Below, in pieces: positions 21,283-30,641 of a stretch of 64,000 nt of DNA. Source of the DNA: Bacteroides propionicigenes (GTDB lineage Bacteria > Bacteroidota > Bacteroidia > Bacteroidales > Bacteroidaceae); the NCBI RefSeq assembly GCF_018390535.1, contig NZ_JAHBBW010000004.1, positions 62,001 to 126,000 of the forward strand, read 5' to 3'. The notes beneath the pieces are model-generated. The model had not been told where the DNA came from. It worked only from the letters and a program-made list of their open reading frames with translations, and ran no database searches. Positions within the stretch are counted from its first letter, which is position 1, and every line of letters begins with the position of its first letter. The translations under genes and the position numbers were made by a program.

Positions 21283-21315
21283 TTTGGTTAAAATAGGACA
21301 ATATTGCTAACTTTG
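21283..21315 (+). promoter_or_regulatory. Promoter of the LysM gene (TTTG-N21-TAACTTTG)
   Basis: TTTG at 21283-21286 and TAACTTTG at 21308-21315 are separated by 21 bases, a full match to the Bacteroides consensus. The start codon follows 43 bases after the -7 box. Confidence 0.8.
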
Positions 21316-21358
21316 CAGCTACTTTGGGAAATTGTAAACATAAACCAACGATTACTGA

Positions 21359-23155
21359 ATGAAAACAATCAACCGTATTTTTTGCTCCCTACTGTTTGCC
21401 GGCGCATGCAGTTTCGGTGTAAATGCACAAGAAAACCAGTCATATTTTCTGCATACAATAGAAAAAGGTCAAAGCTTATATTCCATTGCCAGCATGTACA
21501 ACATCAGCCAAGCGGATATAGTACAACTAAATCCCGGCAGCGATGACAAGATATATGTGGGACGCACCTTACGCATTCCGCGTACGGATGCCAATTCGCA
21601 AAAGGAAACTTTTCATACCATAGCTCCCGGTGAGACTCTATATCGCCTGACCGTGAAATATAACGTATCCGCCAAAGCCATATGCGATGCCAATCCCGGA
21701 CTGAGTGCCGAAAACTTCCGCATCGGGCAGGTAATTCAGATACCTTCTTCTACAGACGCGACAACCGCCACCGCAAACGCACCGGAACTTTCCGGCACAT
21801 CTGCAGGGACTGTATCTGTTCAAGCTCCGGTACAATCACGTTGCCGCGATATGCACAAGGTAAAACGCAAAGAAACAGTATTCAGCATCAGCCGCGAATA
21901 TGGCATCACTGAGGCCGAACTCATTGCCGCCAATCCGGAGTTGCGGGGTGAGAATAAAATAAAGAAGGGATCATTCCTCTGTATCCCCTATCCATCTTCC
22001 CAAACGCAGCAAAGCACACACCCCCAAGCTGTGCCAAGCAACAGCGAACTATTCAGTGAAAACAAAAAGAGCAATGAGCGCATCAATGTTATCAAAGCTG
22101 CCGTTATCCTTCCGTTCCTACCCGACGGGGCAAGTAAAAGCGAATCCGCAAAAATGGTGGAATATTATGAAGGTTTCCTCATGGCGGTAGACAGTTTGAA
22201 GCGTACAGGCACTTCCATCGACCTTTATACTTACAGTACCGGTCCTGCCACATCATCCCTGAACTCCATACTTGGAAAAAACGAGATGAAGGATATGGAT
22301 ATTATTTTCGGTCCGCTACACCAGCAACACATCAAGCCGCTGGCCGACTTTGCCGACAAGCATGATATACGTCTGGTCATACCGTTTACATCCAAAGACA
22401 ATACCGTATTCCGTAATCCGTCGGTGTACCAAATCAATACGCCCCAATCCTATCTCTATTCAGAAGTGCACGACCACTTTGTCCGCCAGTTCCCTAATGC
22501 CAATGTCATCTTCATCGAAGCCAGCCAAGGCACTAAAGACAAAGCGGATTTTATAAAAGGGCTGAAGGAGGAACTGCTCAACCGCTCCATACCGATGAAA
22601 TCTTTGAAAGAAGATGCTACCGTAGAATCATTGAAAGCCGTACTGCGTGACGACCGCGAAAATATCTTCATCCCCACTTCCGGAAGTAACGTCACACTGA
22701 TTAAGATACTTCCGCAGTTGACGTTATTGGTACGCGAAAAGCCCGACAACCGCGTACATCTGTTCGGCTACCCGGAATGGCAGACTTACACAAAAGATCA
22801 TCTTGAAGCCTTCTTTGAACTCGATACATATTTCTATTCATCTTTCTATACGAACAATCTGTTGCCGGCAGCTATCAACTTCACCAAGAGTTATCGCAAA
22901 TGGTATGGAAAAGAAATGGATGAGCGTTATCCCAAATTCGGCATGTTAGGTTTCGATACAGGTTATTTCTTCCTCAAAGGGTTGTCCCGATACGGTTCCG
23001 GATTTGAAAAGAACTTGAACGGAATGGACCTCGTTCCCATTCAGACCGGATTCAAGTTCCAGCGCGTAAATAACTGGGGCGGATTTATCAACCGGAAAGT
23101 ATTCTTTGTGCATTTCACCAAAAACTTTGAATTGATAAAGCTCGATTTTGATTAA
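21359..23155 (+). CDS. Triple-LysM plus type-1 periplasmic-binding-fold protein
   Basis: This 598-residue exported protein (signal MKTINRIFCSLLFAGACSFG) carries three LysM repeats: about 30-72 (HTIEKGQSLYSIASMYNISQ), 85-128 (HTIAPGETLYRLTVKYNVSA) and 165-208 (HKVKRKETVFSISREYGITE). These bind peptidoglycan glycan strands. From about residue 240 the chain resembles a type 1 periplasmic binding fold (KAAVILPFLPDGASKSESAK). Such proteins are thought to link substrate sensing or envelope maintenance to the cell wall; no ligand is known. A beta-barrel protein gene follows 50 bases later and is probably in the same operon. Confidence 0.88.
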   Translation: MKTINRIFCSLLFAGACSFGVNAQENQSYFLHTIEKGQSLYSIASMYNISQADIVQLNPGSDDKIYVGRTLRIPRTDANSQKETFHTIAPGETLYRLTVKYNVSAKAICDANPGLSAENFRIGQVIQIPSSTDATTATANAPELSGTSAGTVSVQAPVQSRCRDMHKVKRKETVFSISREYGITEAELIAANPELRGENKIKKGSFLCIPYPSSQTQQSTHPQAVPSNSELFSENKKSNERINVIKAAVILPFLPDGASKSESAKMVEYYEGFLMAVDSLKRTGTSIDLYTYSTGPATSSLNSILGKNEMKDMDIIFGPLHQQHIKPLADFADKHDIRLVIPFTSKDNTVFRNPSVYQINTPQSYLYSEVHDHFVRQFPNANVIFIEASQGTKDKADFIKGLKEELLNRSIPMKSLKEDATVESLKAVLRDDRENIFIPTSGSNVTLIKILPQLTLLVREKPDNRVHLFGYPEWQTYTKDHLEAFFELDTYFYSSFYTNNLLPAAINFTKSYRKWYGKEMDERYPKFGMLGFDTGYFFLKGLSRYGSGFEKNLNGMDLVPIQTGFKFQRVNNWGGFINRKVFFVHFTKNFELIKLDFD

Positions 23156-23205
23156 AGAGACGGCACTACAGCCATTAGGTCATAGCAATTCGCAATTTTA
23201 GGAAA

Positions 23206-23892
23206 ATGAAACTAAAAACAATTATAGGAACAGCACTCTTGGCAGGTATGTGTGCCTTGCCGGCAAGCGCACAGGTGGGCGAACAACGCCATAACTTTTC
23301 TGTGGGCATCAACGGCGGTATCAACCTGAATAGTGTAAGTTTCTCTCCCAGAGTCCGCCAAAGCAATCTGATGGGCATCAACGGAGGACTGACAGCCCGT
23401 TATATTTCCGAGAAGTACTTCAGTATGATATGCGGTGCGCAAATAGAGCTGAACTTCTCCCAGCATGGCTGGGATGAATTTTACCAGGACTATCCCGAAC
23501 TGCAATACACACGCAAGATGAACTATGTAGAAATTCCTTTCCTTGCGCATCTGGCATTCGGAAAAGACAGGGGGCTGCAATTCTTTATTCATGCCGGGCC
23601 GCAGATTGGCTTCTTCTTAGGAGACAGTTATACAATTAGCGGTGACTGGGACAATGATACGGGAATAACCGTTGAGCAACACGACAAAGCTGTAGATAAC
23701 AAGTTTGACTATGGTATTACGGGCGGGGCCGGCATAGAGCTTCGTACCAAAGCTGGAAACTTTTTGGTAGAAGGCAGATATTATTATGCTTTGTCCGACT
23801 TTTACAGTAGTACTAAGAAAGACTATTTCTCCCGTTCAGCCCATGGAGTTATCACGGCTAAAATCACTTATTTATTCGATTTAAGAAAATAA
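23206..23892 (+). CDS. Outer membrane beta-barrel (porin-family) protein
   Basis: This 228-residue protein has a signal peptide (MKLKTIIGTALLAGMCALPA, cleaved after ASAQ) and alternating amphipathic strands consistent with an eight-stranded PorT-like barrel (domain family 'outer membrane protein beta-barrel'). It ends in strand ITAKITYLFDLRK. Function is unknown; small barrels of this kind are abundant in Bacteroides. It is downstream of and likely co-transcribed with the LysM protein, which suggests that the two work at the cell wall/outer membrane interface. Confidence 0.8.
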   Translation: MKLKTIIGTALLAGMCALPASAQVGEQRHNFSVGINGGINLNSVSFSPRVRQSNLMGINGGLTARYISEKYFSMICGAQIELNFSQHGWDEFYQDYPELQYTRKMNYVEIPFLAHLAFGKDRGLQFFIHAGPQIGFFLGDSYTISGDWDNDTGITVEQHDKAVDNKFDYGITGGAGIELRTKAGNFLVEGRYYYALSDFYSSTKKDYFSRSAHGVITAKITYLFDLRK

Positions 23893-23911
23893 CGGTTCAG
23901 TTGTAGTTCTT

Positions 23912-23937
23912 GGGGGATTAACGTTTTCTAATTCCCC
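23912..23937 (+). terminator. Hairpin after the beta-barrel gene
   Basis: GGGGGATTA pairs with TAATTCCCC with one mismatch and is followed by TTTAT. It lies 20 bases past the stop codon. Confidence 0.6.
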
Positions 23938-23972
23938 TTTATGTATACACATTCGCTAATCTGAAGAGGAAG

Positions 23973-24038
23973 TGATGTACATCACAATTTATTTTGATAT
24001 ACGTCAAAACGGATTATGATATACATCAAAACAGGGAA
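23973..24038. repeat. Array C: three 22-bp tandem units
   Basis: Units start at 23973, 23995 and 24017, exactly 22 bp apart. Their heads are TGATGTACATCA (a perfect palindrome), TGATATACGTCA and TGATATACATCA, followed by A/T-rich tails. They resemble the units of array A (shared TACATCAAAA and GGATTAT). Confidence 0.85.
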
Positions 24039-24073
24039 TATTCTTGGATTTCAGTTTGCGCCTGTACCCCTTC

Positions 24074-24334
24074 CACCCTTCCGAATCCTCCTGTTTATAC
24101 GGGATAGCGGGTGGAACCCGCTTTTTACTTCCCCAATGACACATCTCAGCTCTCTAAACCACACACTTCAACTCCCTAAACCACGAGCATTTGTCCTGCA
24201 AACCACAGGCATTTGAGGAGCTGAGGTGTGTGGTTTAGGGAGCTGAGATGCGTCATTGGAATTGCCGGAATATGCAGTCTGTGATATGGGGTTCCACCCG
24301 CTATCCCGTATAAACAGGAGGATTCGGAAGGGTG
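24074..24334. repeat. 261-bp element with perfect 46-bp inverted terminal repeats
   Basis: The 46 bases at 24074-24119 (beginning CACCCTTCCGAATCCTCCTG) are the exact reverse complement of 24289-24334; similarity continues about 10 bases outward with a mismatch or gap. The centre holds array D. No ORF encoding a recognisable protein lies inside. The layout is MITE-like or that of a large cruciform. No transposase is present in the window. Confidence 0.85.
24143..24252. repeat. Array D: five 22-bp units inside the inverted-repeat element
   Basis: Units start at 24143, 24165, 24187, 24209 and 24231. The first three carry TAAACCAC or CAAACCAC at the same offset (24155, 24177, 24199); the last carries the complement GTGGTTTA. 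GAGCTGAG recurs at 24218 and 24240, again 22 bp apart. Neighbouring sequence (CAATGAC...GTCATTG) makes the whole array roughly self-complementary. Confidence 0.8.
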
Positions 24335-24526
24335 AAAGGGGGTGGCATGAAAGCAACACGGCTTCTGCCAACAATTGCAATTGATTTGTTTGTGCCACAA
24401 GACAAAGCTCGAACTTTTATTACACTAAACAAAATCTCCACGAATTCTCTACCGCTCCGTTTTTTACCAAGCTCTCAAGTTTTCAAACTGAGCCAAAATA
24501 ACGACAGGTCTGATAAATAAAAGAGG

Positions 24527-24706
24527 TGTCAAAATGTAAAAGTCCTATCATTAGCTTCGCTCAAAACATCTTTTGATTTTTACACTAAGGTATAATCTGT
24601 CATTCAGAGGAGCTTGCGACGAAGAATCTCCTCTCTAATGTATGCAGAGAAGAGATTCTTCACTGCGTTCAGAATGACAGAATGATAGGACTTCTATATT
24701 TTGACA
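24527..24706. repeat. Imperfect palindromic repeat, copy 1
   Basis: The outer arms (TGTCAAAAT.TA.AAGTCCTATCATT type; 24 of 26 positions pair) are at 24527-24552 and 24681-24706. An inner hairpin at 24597-24680 starts CTGTCATTCAGAGGAGCTTG and closes with the complement ending GAATGACAG. The inner part is nearly identical to the element at 61084-61232. It lies between convergent genes, just before the DUF4293 gene stop. Positions 24335-24526 between this element and the 261-bp element hold nothing I recognise. Confidence 0.85.
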
Positions 24707-24751
24707 ACCCCTTTATTATTTCAATCTCCGCTTCTTATCGAAACAGACTCA

Positions 24752-25210
24752 TTATCTCAATCTATCCGCAGCTTTCACCATCAGTTCGTCACGATAGATA
24801 GCACGGAAAGCCAAATAATTCAGTATGATACATACGGCAGGTAAACATAAAGCCCAACCCAACTGGAAACTCATTGCATTCAAATCGCCTTTCAAGATAA
24901 ACATGAATACAAAGAAAGCAATGTAATAGCCTATCAGTAAAAGACTGCCGAATATCGTCATACGAACTTGCAGCATACGGTTACGGAACAGGAATATAGT
25001 GCATAGCGCAATGATTGCACTCAATAAAAGAATACCAAACAAGCCCCATGTAGACTGAAAACTCCCGTCGGCCAAAGTTACCCCCAGTGGTTTGAAAACA
25101 TGAGCGGATATCCCATCCGAACCTATAAACTCTCCCACCGGCAAGCAGATAGCCACAACCAGCAGAATTGCTACTAACAATAAATAAACGGATTGAATAC
25201 GTTGTATCAT
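24752..25210 (-). CDS. DUF4293 membrane protein
   Basis: This 152-residue protein begins MIQRIQSVYLLLVAILLVVA and has four hydrophobic segments, the hallmark of DUF4293, a small Bacteroidetes membrane family of unknown function. It is the last gene of a bamD-rpoZ-DUF4293 operon: its ATG shares a base with the rpoZ stop (TAATG at 25212-25208), implying translational coupling. This gene order is, to my knowledge, common in Bacteroidales, but no functional link to RNA polymerase is established. Confidence 0.85.
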   Translation of the reverse strand: MIQRIQSVYLLLVAILLVVAICLPVGEFIGSDGISAHVFKPLGVTLADGSFQSTWGLFGILLLSAIIALCTIFLFRNRMLQVRMTIFGSLLLIGYYIAFFVFMFILKGDLNAMSFQLGWALCLPAVCIILNYLAFRAIYRDELMVKAADRLR

Positions 25211-25545
25211 TACTGCAATTTCTCTTTTTCCTTAGAAGGATTACGATAATATACCTTACCTTCAAGATACTCCTGAGTAGCAATCAATGTAGGTTTCGGT
25301 AATTTCTCATAGTAACGGGAAATCTCAATCTGTTCGCGATTCTCGAATACTTCTTCAAGATTGTCATTATAAGAAGCAAACTCAGCCAGCTTCTTAGAAA
25401 GATCATTCTTGATTTCAACACTGATTTGATTGGCACGCTTACCAATAATCGCTACTGTTTCATATACATTACCGGTATCCTCACACAACTCCATCATATC
25501 GCGGGTCACCGTAGTAACAGGAGCATTTGTCTTTCTGTAATCCAT
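25210..25545 (-). CDS. rpoZ: RNA polymerase omega subunit
   Basis: This 111-residue protein is the Bacteroidetes form of omega (RpoZ/Rpb6 family), which helps fold and latch the beta' subunit. The recognisable core is GNVYETVAIIGKRANQISVE at about 26-45, followed by a basic and acidic helical stretch. It is longer at both ends than E. coli omega and shares only the short KRA-Q motif, so simple searches often name it a hypothetical protein. It sits 53 bases after bamD and overlaps the DUF4293 start. Confidence 0.9.
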   Translation of the reverse strand: MDYRKTNAPVTTVTRDMMELCEDTGNVYETVAIIGKRANQISVEIKNDLSKKLAEFASYNDNLEEVFENREQIEISRYYEKLPKPTLIATQEYLEGKVYYRNPSKEKEKLQ

Positions 25546-25598
25546 AAATTTCTATCTAAATTAATTTTATTCTATAACGATGATAATCTCTCTTTCTA

Positions 25599-26402
25599 TC
25601 AGTCTTTCAAAATCTTCTGCGCTTCCTTGAAAATGCGATCGGCATCTTTCATGTATTTGCTTTCAGGAAATTCATTTTTAAAAGCATAGTATTCATCTAC
25701 CGTCTCGCGATAACGTTCGGCTCTCTTATCCTCCACACTATACACTGCCATTTCATATTTGGCACGCAGGATAAGAATAGACAAATCTTCACGCATATTG
25801 GTATAAGGGTAATCCTTCAACGCATTTTGTGCAGTGATAACGCAAGACTCATAGTTATTTCCCAAATAATTTCCTAAATTATAATAGAGTTTGGCCGAAA
25901 GATATTCTTTCATAACCAGCTTGTCCTGCAATGCGAAAATCATGCTTTGAGCCTCATCTTTTTTTGAACTGTTCGGGAAATATTCAAGAAACATCTGCAA
26001 TTGCTGAATTGCATTATATGTACTGGACTGGTCCAAACGGGGTTCCGGTGTATCCAAATACAACGCCTTTCCTGCATGGAAACGCGCCAATTCAGAAAAC
26101 GTACCACGCGGATACACATTGTAATATTGGGTAAATGTCTGTGCGGCAGTCTGATAATCATTCTGGTTATAATAGCTCATACCCAGCATATAAAGTGATT
26201 CTTCCGCTTTATCAGTACCTTTAAGAATAGCAATCAATTCATTCAGCAAAGTTGCAGCACGATTGTACTGGCCTTTTGCAAAGTAATTCTTTGCCGCTTC
26301 GTACTTGTATTCGTAGTCTGTGCTTTTCAGCAACTTGTTGTATTCTCCACATGAGGAGAGCAGCAGTGCTGCAAGCAAAGTTATAAGGATGTTCTTCTTC
26401 AT
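25599..26402 (-). CDS. bamD: Outer membrane assembly lipoprotein BamD
   Basis: BamD is the essential lipoprotein partner of BamA in outer-membrane protein insertion. The 267-residue protein has a lipoprotein signal (MKKNILITLLAALLLSSCGE, lipidated Cys18) and tandem TPR-like helical pairs (for example AEESLYMLGMSYYNQNDYQT), matching the five TPR units of BamD. Length is typical. It begins an operon with rpoZ and DUF4293. The 233-bp upstream region contains the inverted repeat that probably ends the preceding ACT gene. Confidence 0.93.
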   Translation of the reverse strand: MKKNILITLLAALLLSSCGEYNKLLKSTDYEYKYEAAKNYFAKGQYNRAATLLNELIAILKGTDKAEESLYMLGMSYYNQNDYQTAAQTFTQYYNVYPRGTFSELARFHAGKALYLDTPEPRLDQSSTYNAIQQLQMFLEYFPNSSKKDEAQSMIFALQDKLVMKEYLSAKLYYNLGNYLGNNYESCVITAQNALKDYPYTNMREDLSILILRAKYEMAVYSVEDKRAERYRETVDEYYAFKNEFPESKYMKDADRIFKEAQKILKD

Positions 26403-26522
26403 TACTTTTATTCAAATAATGCGCAAAGATAGAGGTTCGCATCGAATTAAACAACGATACGCACCTTAATTTTTCAAAAACAAAGACGAAGGGAGAAAGA
26501 TAATCGATGAATAGGGAAAGAA

Positions 26523-26627
26523 AAAAATAATAGAGTGACAGAAGGGTAAAGTGATGCAAGATAATAAGATGACAGAGCAACAGAGTGATGAGGTACTGAA
26601 ATTATACCCTATCACTCTGTTATTTTT
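26523..26627. terminator. Inverted repeat between the ACT gene and bamD
   Basis: AAAAATAATAGAGTGACAGA-AGGGTA at 26523-26548 pairs with 26605-26627 (TACCCTATCACTCTGTTATT) with a few mismatches around a loop that repeats GAGTGA-like words. It lies just past the stop of the minus-strand ACT gene and probably terminates it. Confidence 0.55.
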
Positions 26628-26635
26628 CTTCCTTT

Positions 26636-27061
26636 TTACAGTTTATATAAATCGCTTGCAGCGAGTAAATCCACCTTTTTCTCCGTCAATACCCGGATAC
26701 AGTTTTCCATATCATTGGGACGGATAATAACATTGGCAGTCTGTCCGTTGGCAAAAGAGTACATATATTCAATAAATACACCTTCATCAGACAGGCAACG
26801 AAGCACTTTTGCCAATGAACCCGGAACATTGGGACAGCTGATTCCCACCACATCTGTTACGTTTACGGCAAAATGATTGTCCTTTAAAGCCTTATACGCT
26901 TTATCCGGTTCGGAGACGATACCGCGAAGAATACCGAAATCGGCATTCTCGGCTATGCAGAGAGCAGAAAGATTAACACCTTCTTGGGCAAGAACTTCCG
27001 TTACCTCCGTAAGGCGACCGGACTTATTTTCCAAAAAAATAGAAAGTTGTTTTGCTACCAT
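26636..27061 (-). CDS. Tandem ACT-domain protein
   Basis: This 141-residue protein consists of two ACT domains: MVAKQLSIFLENKSGRLTEV at 1-20 and, near residue 70, FAVNVTDVVGISCPNVPGSL. ACT domains bind amino acids and regulate enzymes. In Bacteroidetes this stand-alone form is commonly encoded next to phenylacetate-CoA ligase and indolepyruvate oxidoreductase genes; here it lies 19 bases after paaK. A role in sensing an aromatic or branched amino acid is inferred from this context. Confidence 0.87.
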   Translation of the reverse strand: MVAKQLSIFLENKSGRLTEVTEVLAQEGVNLSALCIAENADFGILRGIVSEPDKAYKALKDNHFAVNVTDVVGISCPNVPGSLAKVLRCLSDEGVFIEYMYSFANGQTANVIIRPNDMENCIRVLTEKKVDLLAASDLYKL

Positions 27062-27080
27062 AAGTTTACTATTTGAGGAT

Positions 27081-28379
27081 TTACAATTTACGATTATCTA
27101 TTACGCGTTTCGCTTTACCTACACTGCGTTCAATACTGCGTGGCTCTACCAAACGGACATCTACGCCCAAGCCCAATACACTCTGCAAACGTGCAGTAAG
27201 TTTCTTTTTCAAAGCCAGCATCTTGTTAATCTCATCGGAGTAATATTCCGGACGGACTTCCACTTGCAGTTCCATGGTATCCGTATTATTCTTACGGTCG
27301 ACAAGCAACAAATAATGCGGTTCAAATTCAGGCATTTCAAGAATAACAGATTCAATCTGTGTGGGGAATACATTCACACCGCGTATAATGAGCATATCAT
27401 CACTACGCCCGAGAATACGATCCATACGTACCAGTGTACGTCCGCAAGCACATTTTTCATAGTGCAAAGCCGTAAGGTCTTTGGTGCGATAACGCAGCAA
27501 CGGCATACCTTCTTTGGTTAGGTGAGTAAATACCAACTCGCCTGTTTCACCCGGTGCAACCGATTCAAGCGTTTTCGGGTCTACTATCTCCGGGAAGTAA
27601 TGATCTTCATTAAGATGTGTACCATTTTGGCATTCGCATTCGTATCCCACACCCGGACCCGCTATTTCGCTCAATCCGTAAATATCATAAGCCTTTATAC
27701 CCAACTTCGTTTCAATATCCCGGCGCATATTCTCCGTCCACGGCTCTGCACCGAATGCCCCGACTTTCAACTTGAACTCTTCACGCGGAAAGCCCGAATC
27801 TTTAATGGCATCCGCCAGATACAGCGCATAAGAGGGCGTGCAGCAGAGTACTGTCGAACCGAAATCATGCATCAACGTAATTTGCTTCTCCGTATTACCG
27901 CTGGACATAGGAATAACAGAAGCGCCGATATTCTCGGCACCGGCATGAGCGCCTAATCCACCGGTAAAAAGCCCATATCCGTAAGACACTTGAAAAATAT
28001 CCGAGCTGCCTGCGCCATAAGCTGTAAAAGCACGTGACAAACATTCCGACCAAGCTGAAAGGTCTTTACGCGTATATCCCACCACGGTAGGCTTTCCGGT
28101 CGTACCGGAAGATGCATGGATACGAACTATCTGACTCATAGGAACGGCACAAAGCCCGAAGGGATAATTGTCCCGTAAATCGTATTTCGTAGTAAAAGGA
28201 AGTTTCACAATGTCGTCAATGCTGTTGATGTCATCGGGAGTAATTCCCAGTTCCTGCATTTTCTTGCGGTAGAAAGGAGTATCATGATATACACGTTCCA
28301 CTGTCTTTTTAAGACGAATGCTCTGAATTTTACGAAGGCTTTCGCGATCCATGCATTCGATACTTTCGTTCCAAATCAT
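27081..28379 (-). CDS. paaK: Phenylacetate-CoA ligase
   Basis: This 432-residue AMP-forming acyl-CoA ligase has the adenylate-forming motif [20 protein letters not shown] near residue 88, the later [16 protein letters not shown] and the C-terminal [20 protein letters not shown]. This order is that of PaaK, which activates phenylacetate (or related aryl acetates) to the CoA thioester with ATP. In gut Bacteroides it probably handles aryl acids from amino acid fermentation, working in reverse with 2-oxoacid oxidoreductases; that is inference. It has a consensus promoter and is divergent from uvrB. Confidence 0.92.
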   Translation of the reverse strand: MIWNESIECMDRESLRKIQSIRLKKTVERVYHDTPFYRKKMQELGITPDDINSIDDIVKLPFTTKYDLRDNYPFGLCAVPMSQIVRIHASSGTTGKPTVVGYTRKDLSAWSECLSRAFTAYGAGSSDIFQVSYGYGLFTGGLGAHAGAENIGASVIPMSSGNTEKQITLMHDFGSTVLCCTPSYALYLADAIKDSGFPREEFKLKVGAFGAEPWTENMRRDIETKLGIKAYDIYGLSEIAGPGVGYECECQNGTHLNEDHYFPEIVDPKTLESVAPGETGELVFTHLTKEGMPLLRYRTKDLTALHYEKCACGRTLVRMDRILGRSDDMLIIRGVNVFPTQIESVILEMPEFEPHYLLLVDRKNNTDTMELQVEVRPEYYSDEINKMLALKKKLTARLQSVLGLGVDVRLVEPRSIERSVGKAKRVIDNRKL

Positions 28380-28423
28380 GTTTTTGTTGTATTACATTAA
28401 TGGTTGTTATTAATTTGATACCG

Positions 28424-28454
28424 CAAAGATATGTTTTACTTACGAATTCACAAA
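28424..28454 (-). promoter_or_regulatory. Promoter of paaK-ACT (TTTG-N19-TATCTTTG)
   Basis: On the minus strand TTTG (28454-28451) and TATCTTTG (28431-28424) are 19 bases apart. This is a full consensus match, 45 bases before the paaK ATG. It lies back to back with the uvrB promoter. Confidence 0.8.
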
Positions 28455-28472
28455 TTTTCGATGTAACTTTCC

Positions 28473-28480
28473 TATCTTTG
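28473..28480 (+). promoter_or_regulatory. -7 element for uvrB
   Basis: TATCTTTG on the plus strand, 19 bases before the ATG at 28499. It rules out the far-upstream in-frame ATG at 28400 as the start. Confidence 0.65.
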
Positions 28481-28498
28481 CCCTACAATTCTGATGAA

Positions 28499-30559
28499 AT
28501 GAACAAATTCGAGTTAACATCCGCCTATCAGCCCACCGGCGACCAGCCGGAAGCAATTGCGCAGCTTACCGAAGGTGTGCGTGAAGGAGTCCCTGCACAG
28601 ACATTACTGGGTGTGACAGGTTCCGGAAAAACATTTACCATTGCCAATGTCATAGCCAACATCAACAAACCTACGCTCATATTGAGCCATAACAAGACGT
28701 TGGCAGCGCAACTATACAGTGAATTCAAAGGATTCTTTCCAAACAACGCGGTAGAATATTACGTATCCTATTATGATTATTATCAACCCGAAGCCTATCT
28801 TCCTTCTTCAGACACTTATATAGAGAAAGACCTCGCCATCAATGACGAAATTGACAAACTTCGGCTTGCCGCCACTTCCGCCCTGCTTTCCGGACGCAAG
28901 GACGTGGTAGTGGTATCTTCCGTATCGTGCATCTACGGTATGGGAAATCCGGCGGATTTTTATAATAACGTCATCGACGTGCAACAAGGGAAAAATTACA
29001 GCCGCAACGTATTCCTGCGCCGGCTTGTAGACAGTCTTTATGTCCGCAACGACATCGACTTGAACCGCGGTAATTTTCGCGTAAAGGGTGATACCGTAGA
29101 CATTTACCTTGCCTATGCCGACAACCTTCTGCGCATAGTTTTTTGGGGAGATGAAGTAGACAGCATTGAAGAAGTGGACCCTATAAGCGGAGTTACAATC
29201 GCCCGGTTCGATGCCTACAAAATATATCCCGCTAACCTCTTTATGACGACCAAAGAAGCCACCCTGCGGGCTATCCACGAGATAGAGGACGACTTGCACA
29301 AACAGGTGCAGTGGTTTGAAAACGAGGGACGTCCTTTTGAAGCCAAACGCTTGCAGGAGCGGGTCACCTATGACATGGAAATGCTACGCGAACTGGGCCA
29401 CTGTTCGGGCATTGAGAACTATTCGCGCTATTTTGACGGACGTGAAGCGGGTACTCGCCCTTACTGTCTACTGGATTTTTTCCCCGATGATTTCCTGATT
29501 GTCATTGACGAGAGCCATGTCAGTGTTCCGCAAATACGTGCCATGTATGGCGGTGACCGCGCCCGAAAGACCAATCTTGTAGAATACGGTTTCCGGCTTC
29601 CCGCCGCAATGGACAATCGCCCGTTGAAATTTGAGGAATTTGAATCAATGGCCAAGCAAGTGATATACGTCAGCGCCACCCCCGCCGACTACGAACTGAT
29701 GCAATCCGAAGGTATTGTAGTGGAACAGGTGATTCGCCCCACCGGTTTGCTGGACCCTATCATCGAAGTGCGTCCCAGCCATAACCAGATAGACGACCTG
29801 ATGGAAGAAATCCAATTGCGCATAGAACGCAATGAACGTACGCTCGTCACCACTCTGACCAAACGTATGGCGGAAGAGCTGACAGAATATCTTCTCAATA
29901 ACAGCGTAAAGTGTAATTACATACACAGTGATGTAGACACGCTGGAACGCGTAAAAATTATGAGTGATTTACGTGAAGGTGAATATGATGTGCTTGTCGG
30001 TGTCAATCTTTTGCGTGAAGGACTGGACTTGCCGGAAGTTTCTCTTGTGGCTATCTTGGACGCGGACAAGGAAGGATTTCTCCGTTCTCACCGTTCGTTG
30101 ACTCAGACAGCCGGACGTGCCGCCCGTAACGTCAACGGTATGGTTATCATGTATGCCGACAGAATTACGGACAGTATGCAGCTCACCATTGACGAAACCA
30201 ACCGCCGCCGCGAAAAACAATTGAAGTACAACGAAGAACATGGCATTACTCCCCAGCAAATAAAGAAAGCAAAGAATCTCAATGTGTTTGCCGGTACGGA
30301 AGGACTCGCCGAAAGCGGAGCGGGTAAAGAAAAATCTTCCGCAACCACTCCCCGTCCCTATGTGGAACAAGACAGTACCGCTACACTCGCTGCAGACCCG
30401 ATTGTTCAGTACATGAGTCGCGCCCAACTTGAAAAGAGTATTGAGCGTACCAAAAAACTCATGCAGGAAGCCGCCAAGAAACTCGACTTCATTGAAGCCG
30501 CTCAATATCGTGATGAAGTGCTGAAAATGGAAGACCTTCTGAAAGAGAAAACAGAATAG
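28499..30559 (+). CDS. uvrB: Excinuclease ABC subunit UvrB
   Basis: UvrB verifies damage and loads UvrC. The 686-residue protein begins [20 protein letters not shown] and has Walker A GVTGSGKT at 38-45, the beta-hairpin [16 protein letters not shown] used to probe damaged DNA, helicase motifs including [16 protein letters not shown], and a C-terminal UVR domain for UvrC contact (about 645-680). The start at 28499 is chosen because the family sequence begins there and a -7 box lies just upstream; an extended ATG at 28400 would place the promoter inside the coding sequence. Confidence 0.97.
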   Translation: MNKFELTSAYQPTGDQPEAIAQLTEGVREGVPAQTLLGVTGSGKTFTIANVIANINKPTLILSHNKTLAAQLYSEFKGFFPNNAVEYYVSYYDYYQPEAYLPSSDTYIEKDLAINDEIDKLRLAATSALLSGRKDVVVVSSVSCIYGMGNPADFYNNVIDVQQGKNYSRNVFLRRLVDSLYVRNDIDLNRGNFRVKGDTVDIYLAYADNLLRIVFWGDEVDSIEEVDPISGVTIARFDAYKIYPANLFMTTKEATLRAIHEIEDDLHKQVQWFENEGRPFEAKRLQERVTYDMEMLRELGHCSGIENYSRYFDGREAGTRPYCLLDFFPDDFLIVIDESHVSVPQIRAMYGGDRARKTNLVEYGFRLPAAMDNRPLKFEEFESMAKQVIYVSATPADYELMQSEGIVVEQVIRPTGLLDPIIEVRPSHNQIDDLMEEIQLRIERNERTLVTTLTKRMAEELTEYLLNNSVKCNYIHSDVDTLERVKIMSDLREGEYDVLVGVNLLREGLDLPEVSLVAILDADKEGFLRSHRSLTQTAGRAARNVNGMVIMYADRITDSMQLTIDETNRRREKQLKYNEEHGITPQQIKKAKNLNVFAGTEGLAESGAGKEKSSATTPRPYVEQDSTATLAADPIVQYMSRAQLEKSIERTKKLMQEAAKKLDFIEAAQYRDEVLKMEDLLKEKTE

Positions 30560-30641
30560 AGCCTAAAAAGCCGGTCTGCATCAAACTGTTTGATGTTGTA
30601 TTTGTTACTCTTTGTATATAAATCATTTAACAAATAAAATT

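Noticed and set aside
24074..24334. Insertion sequence
   Set aside because: Inverted ends exist, but there is no transposase and the length is too short for one.
24168..24400. Two minus-strand ORFs of about 75 codons
   Set aside because: They translate through the inverted-repeat element and array D, have no recognisable domain, and share its self-complementary composition.
28400..28498. Upstream start of uvrB
   Set aside because: The TATCTTTG promoter element lies inside it and the family sequence begins at 28499.
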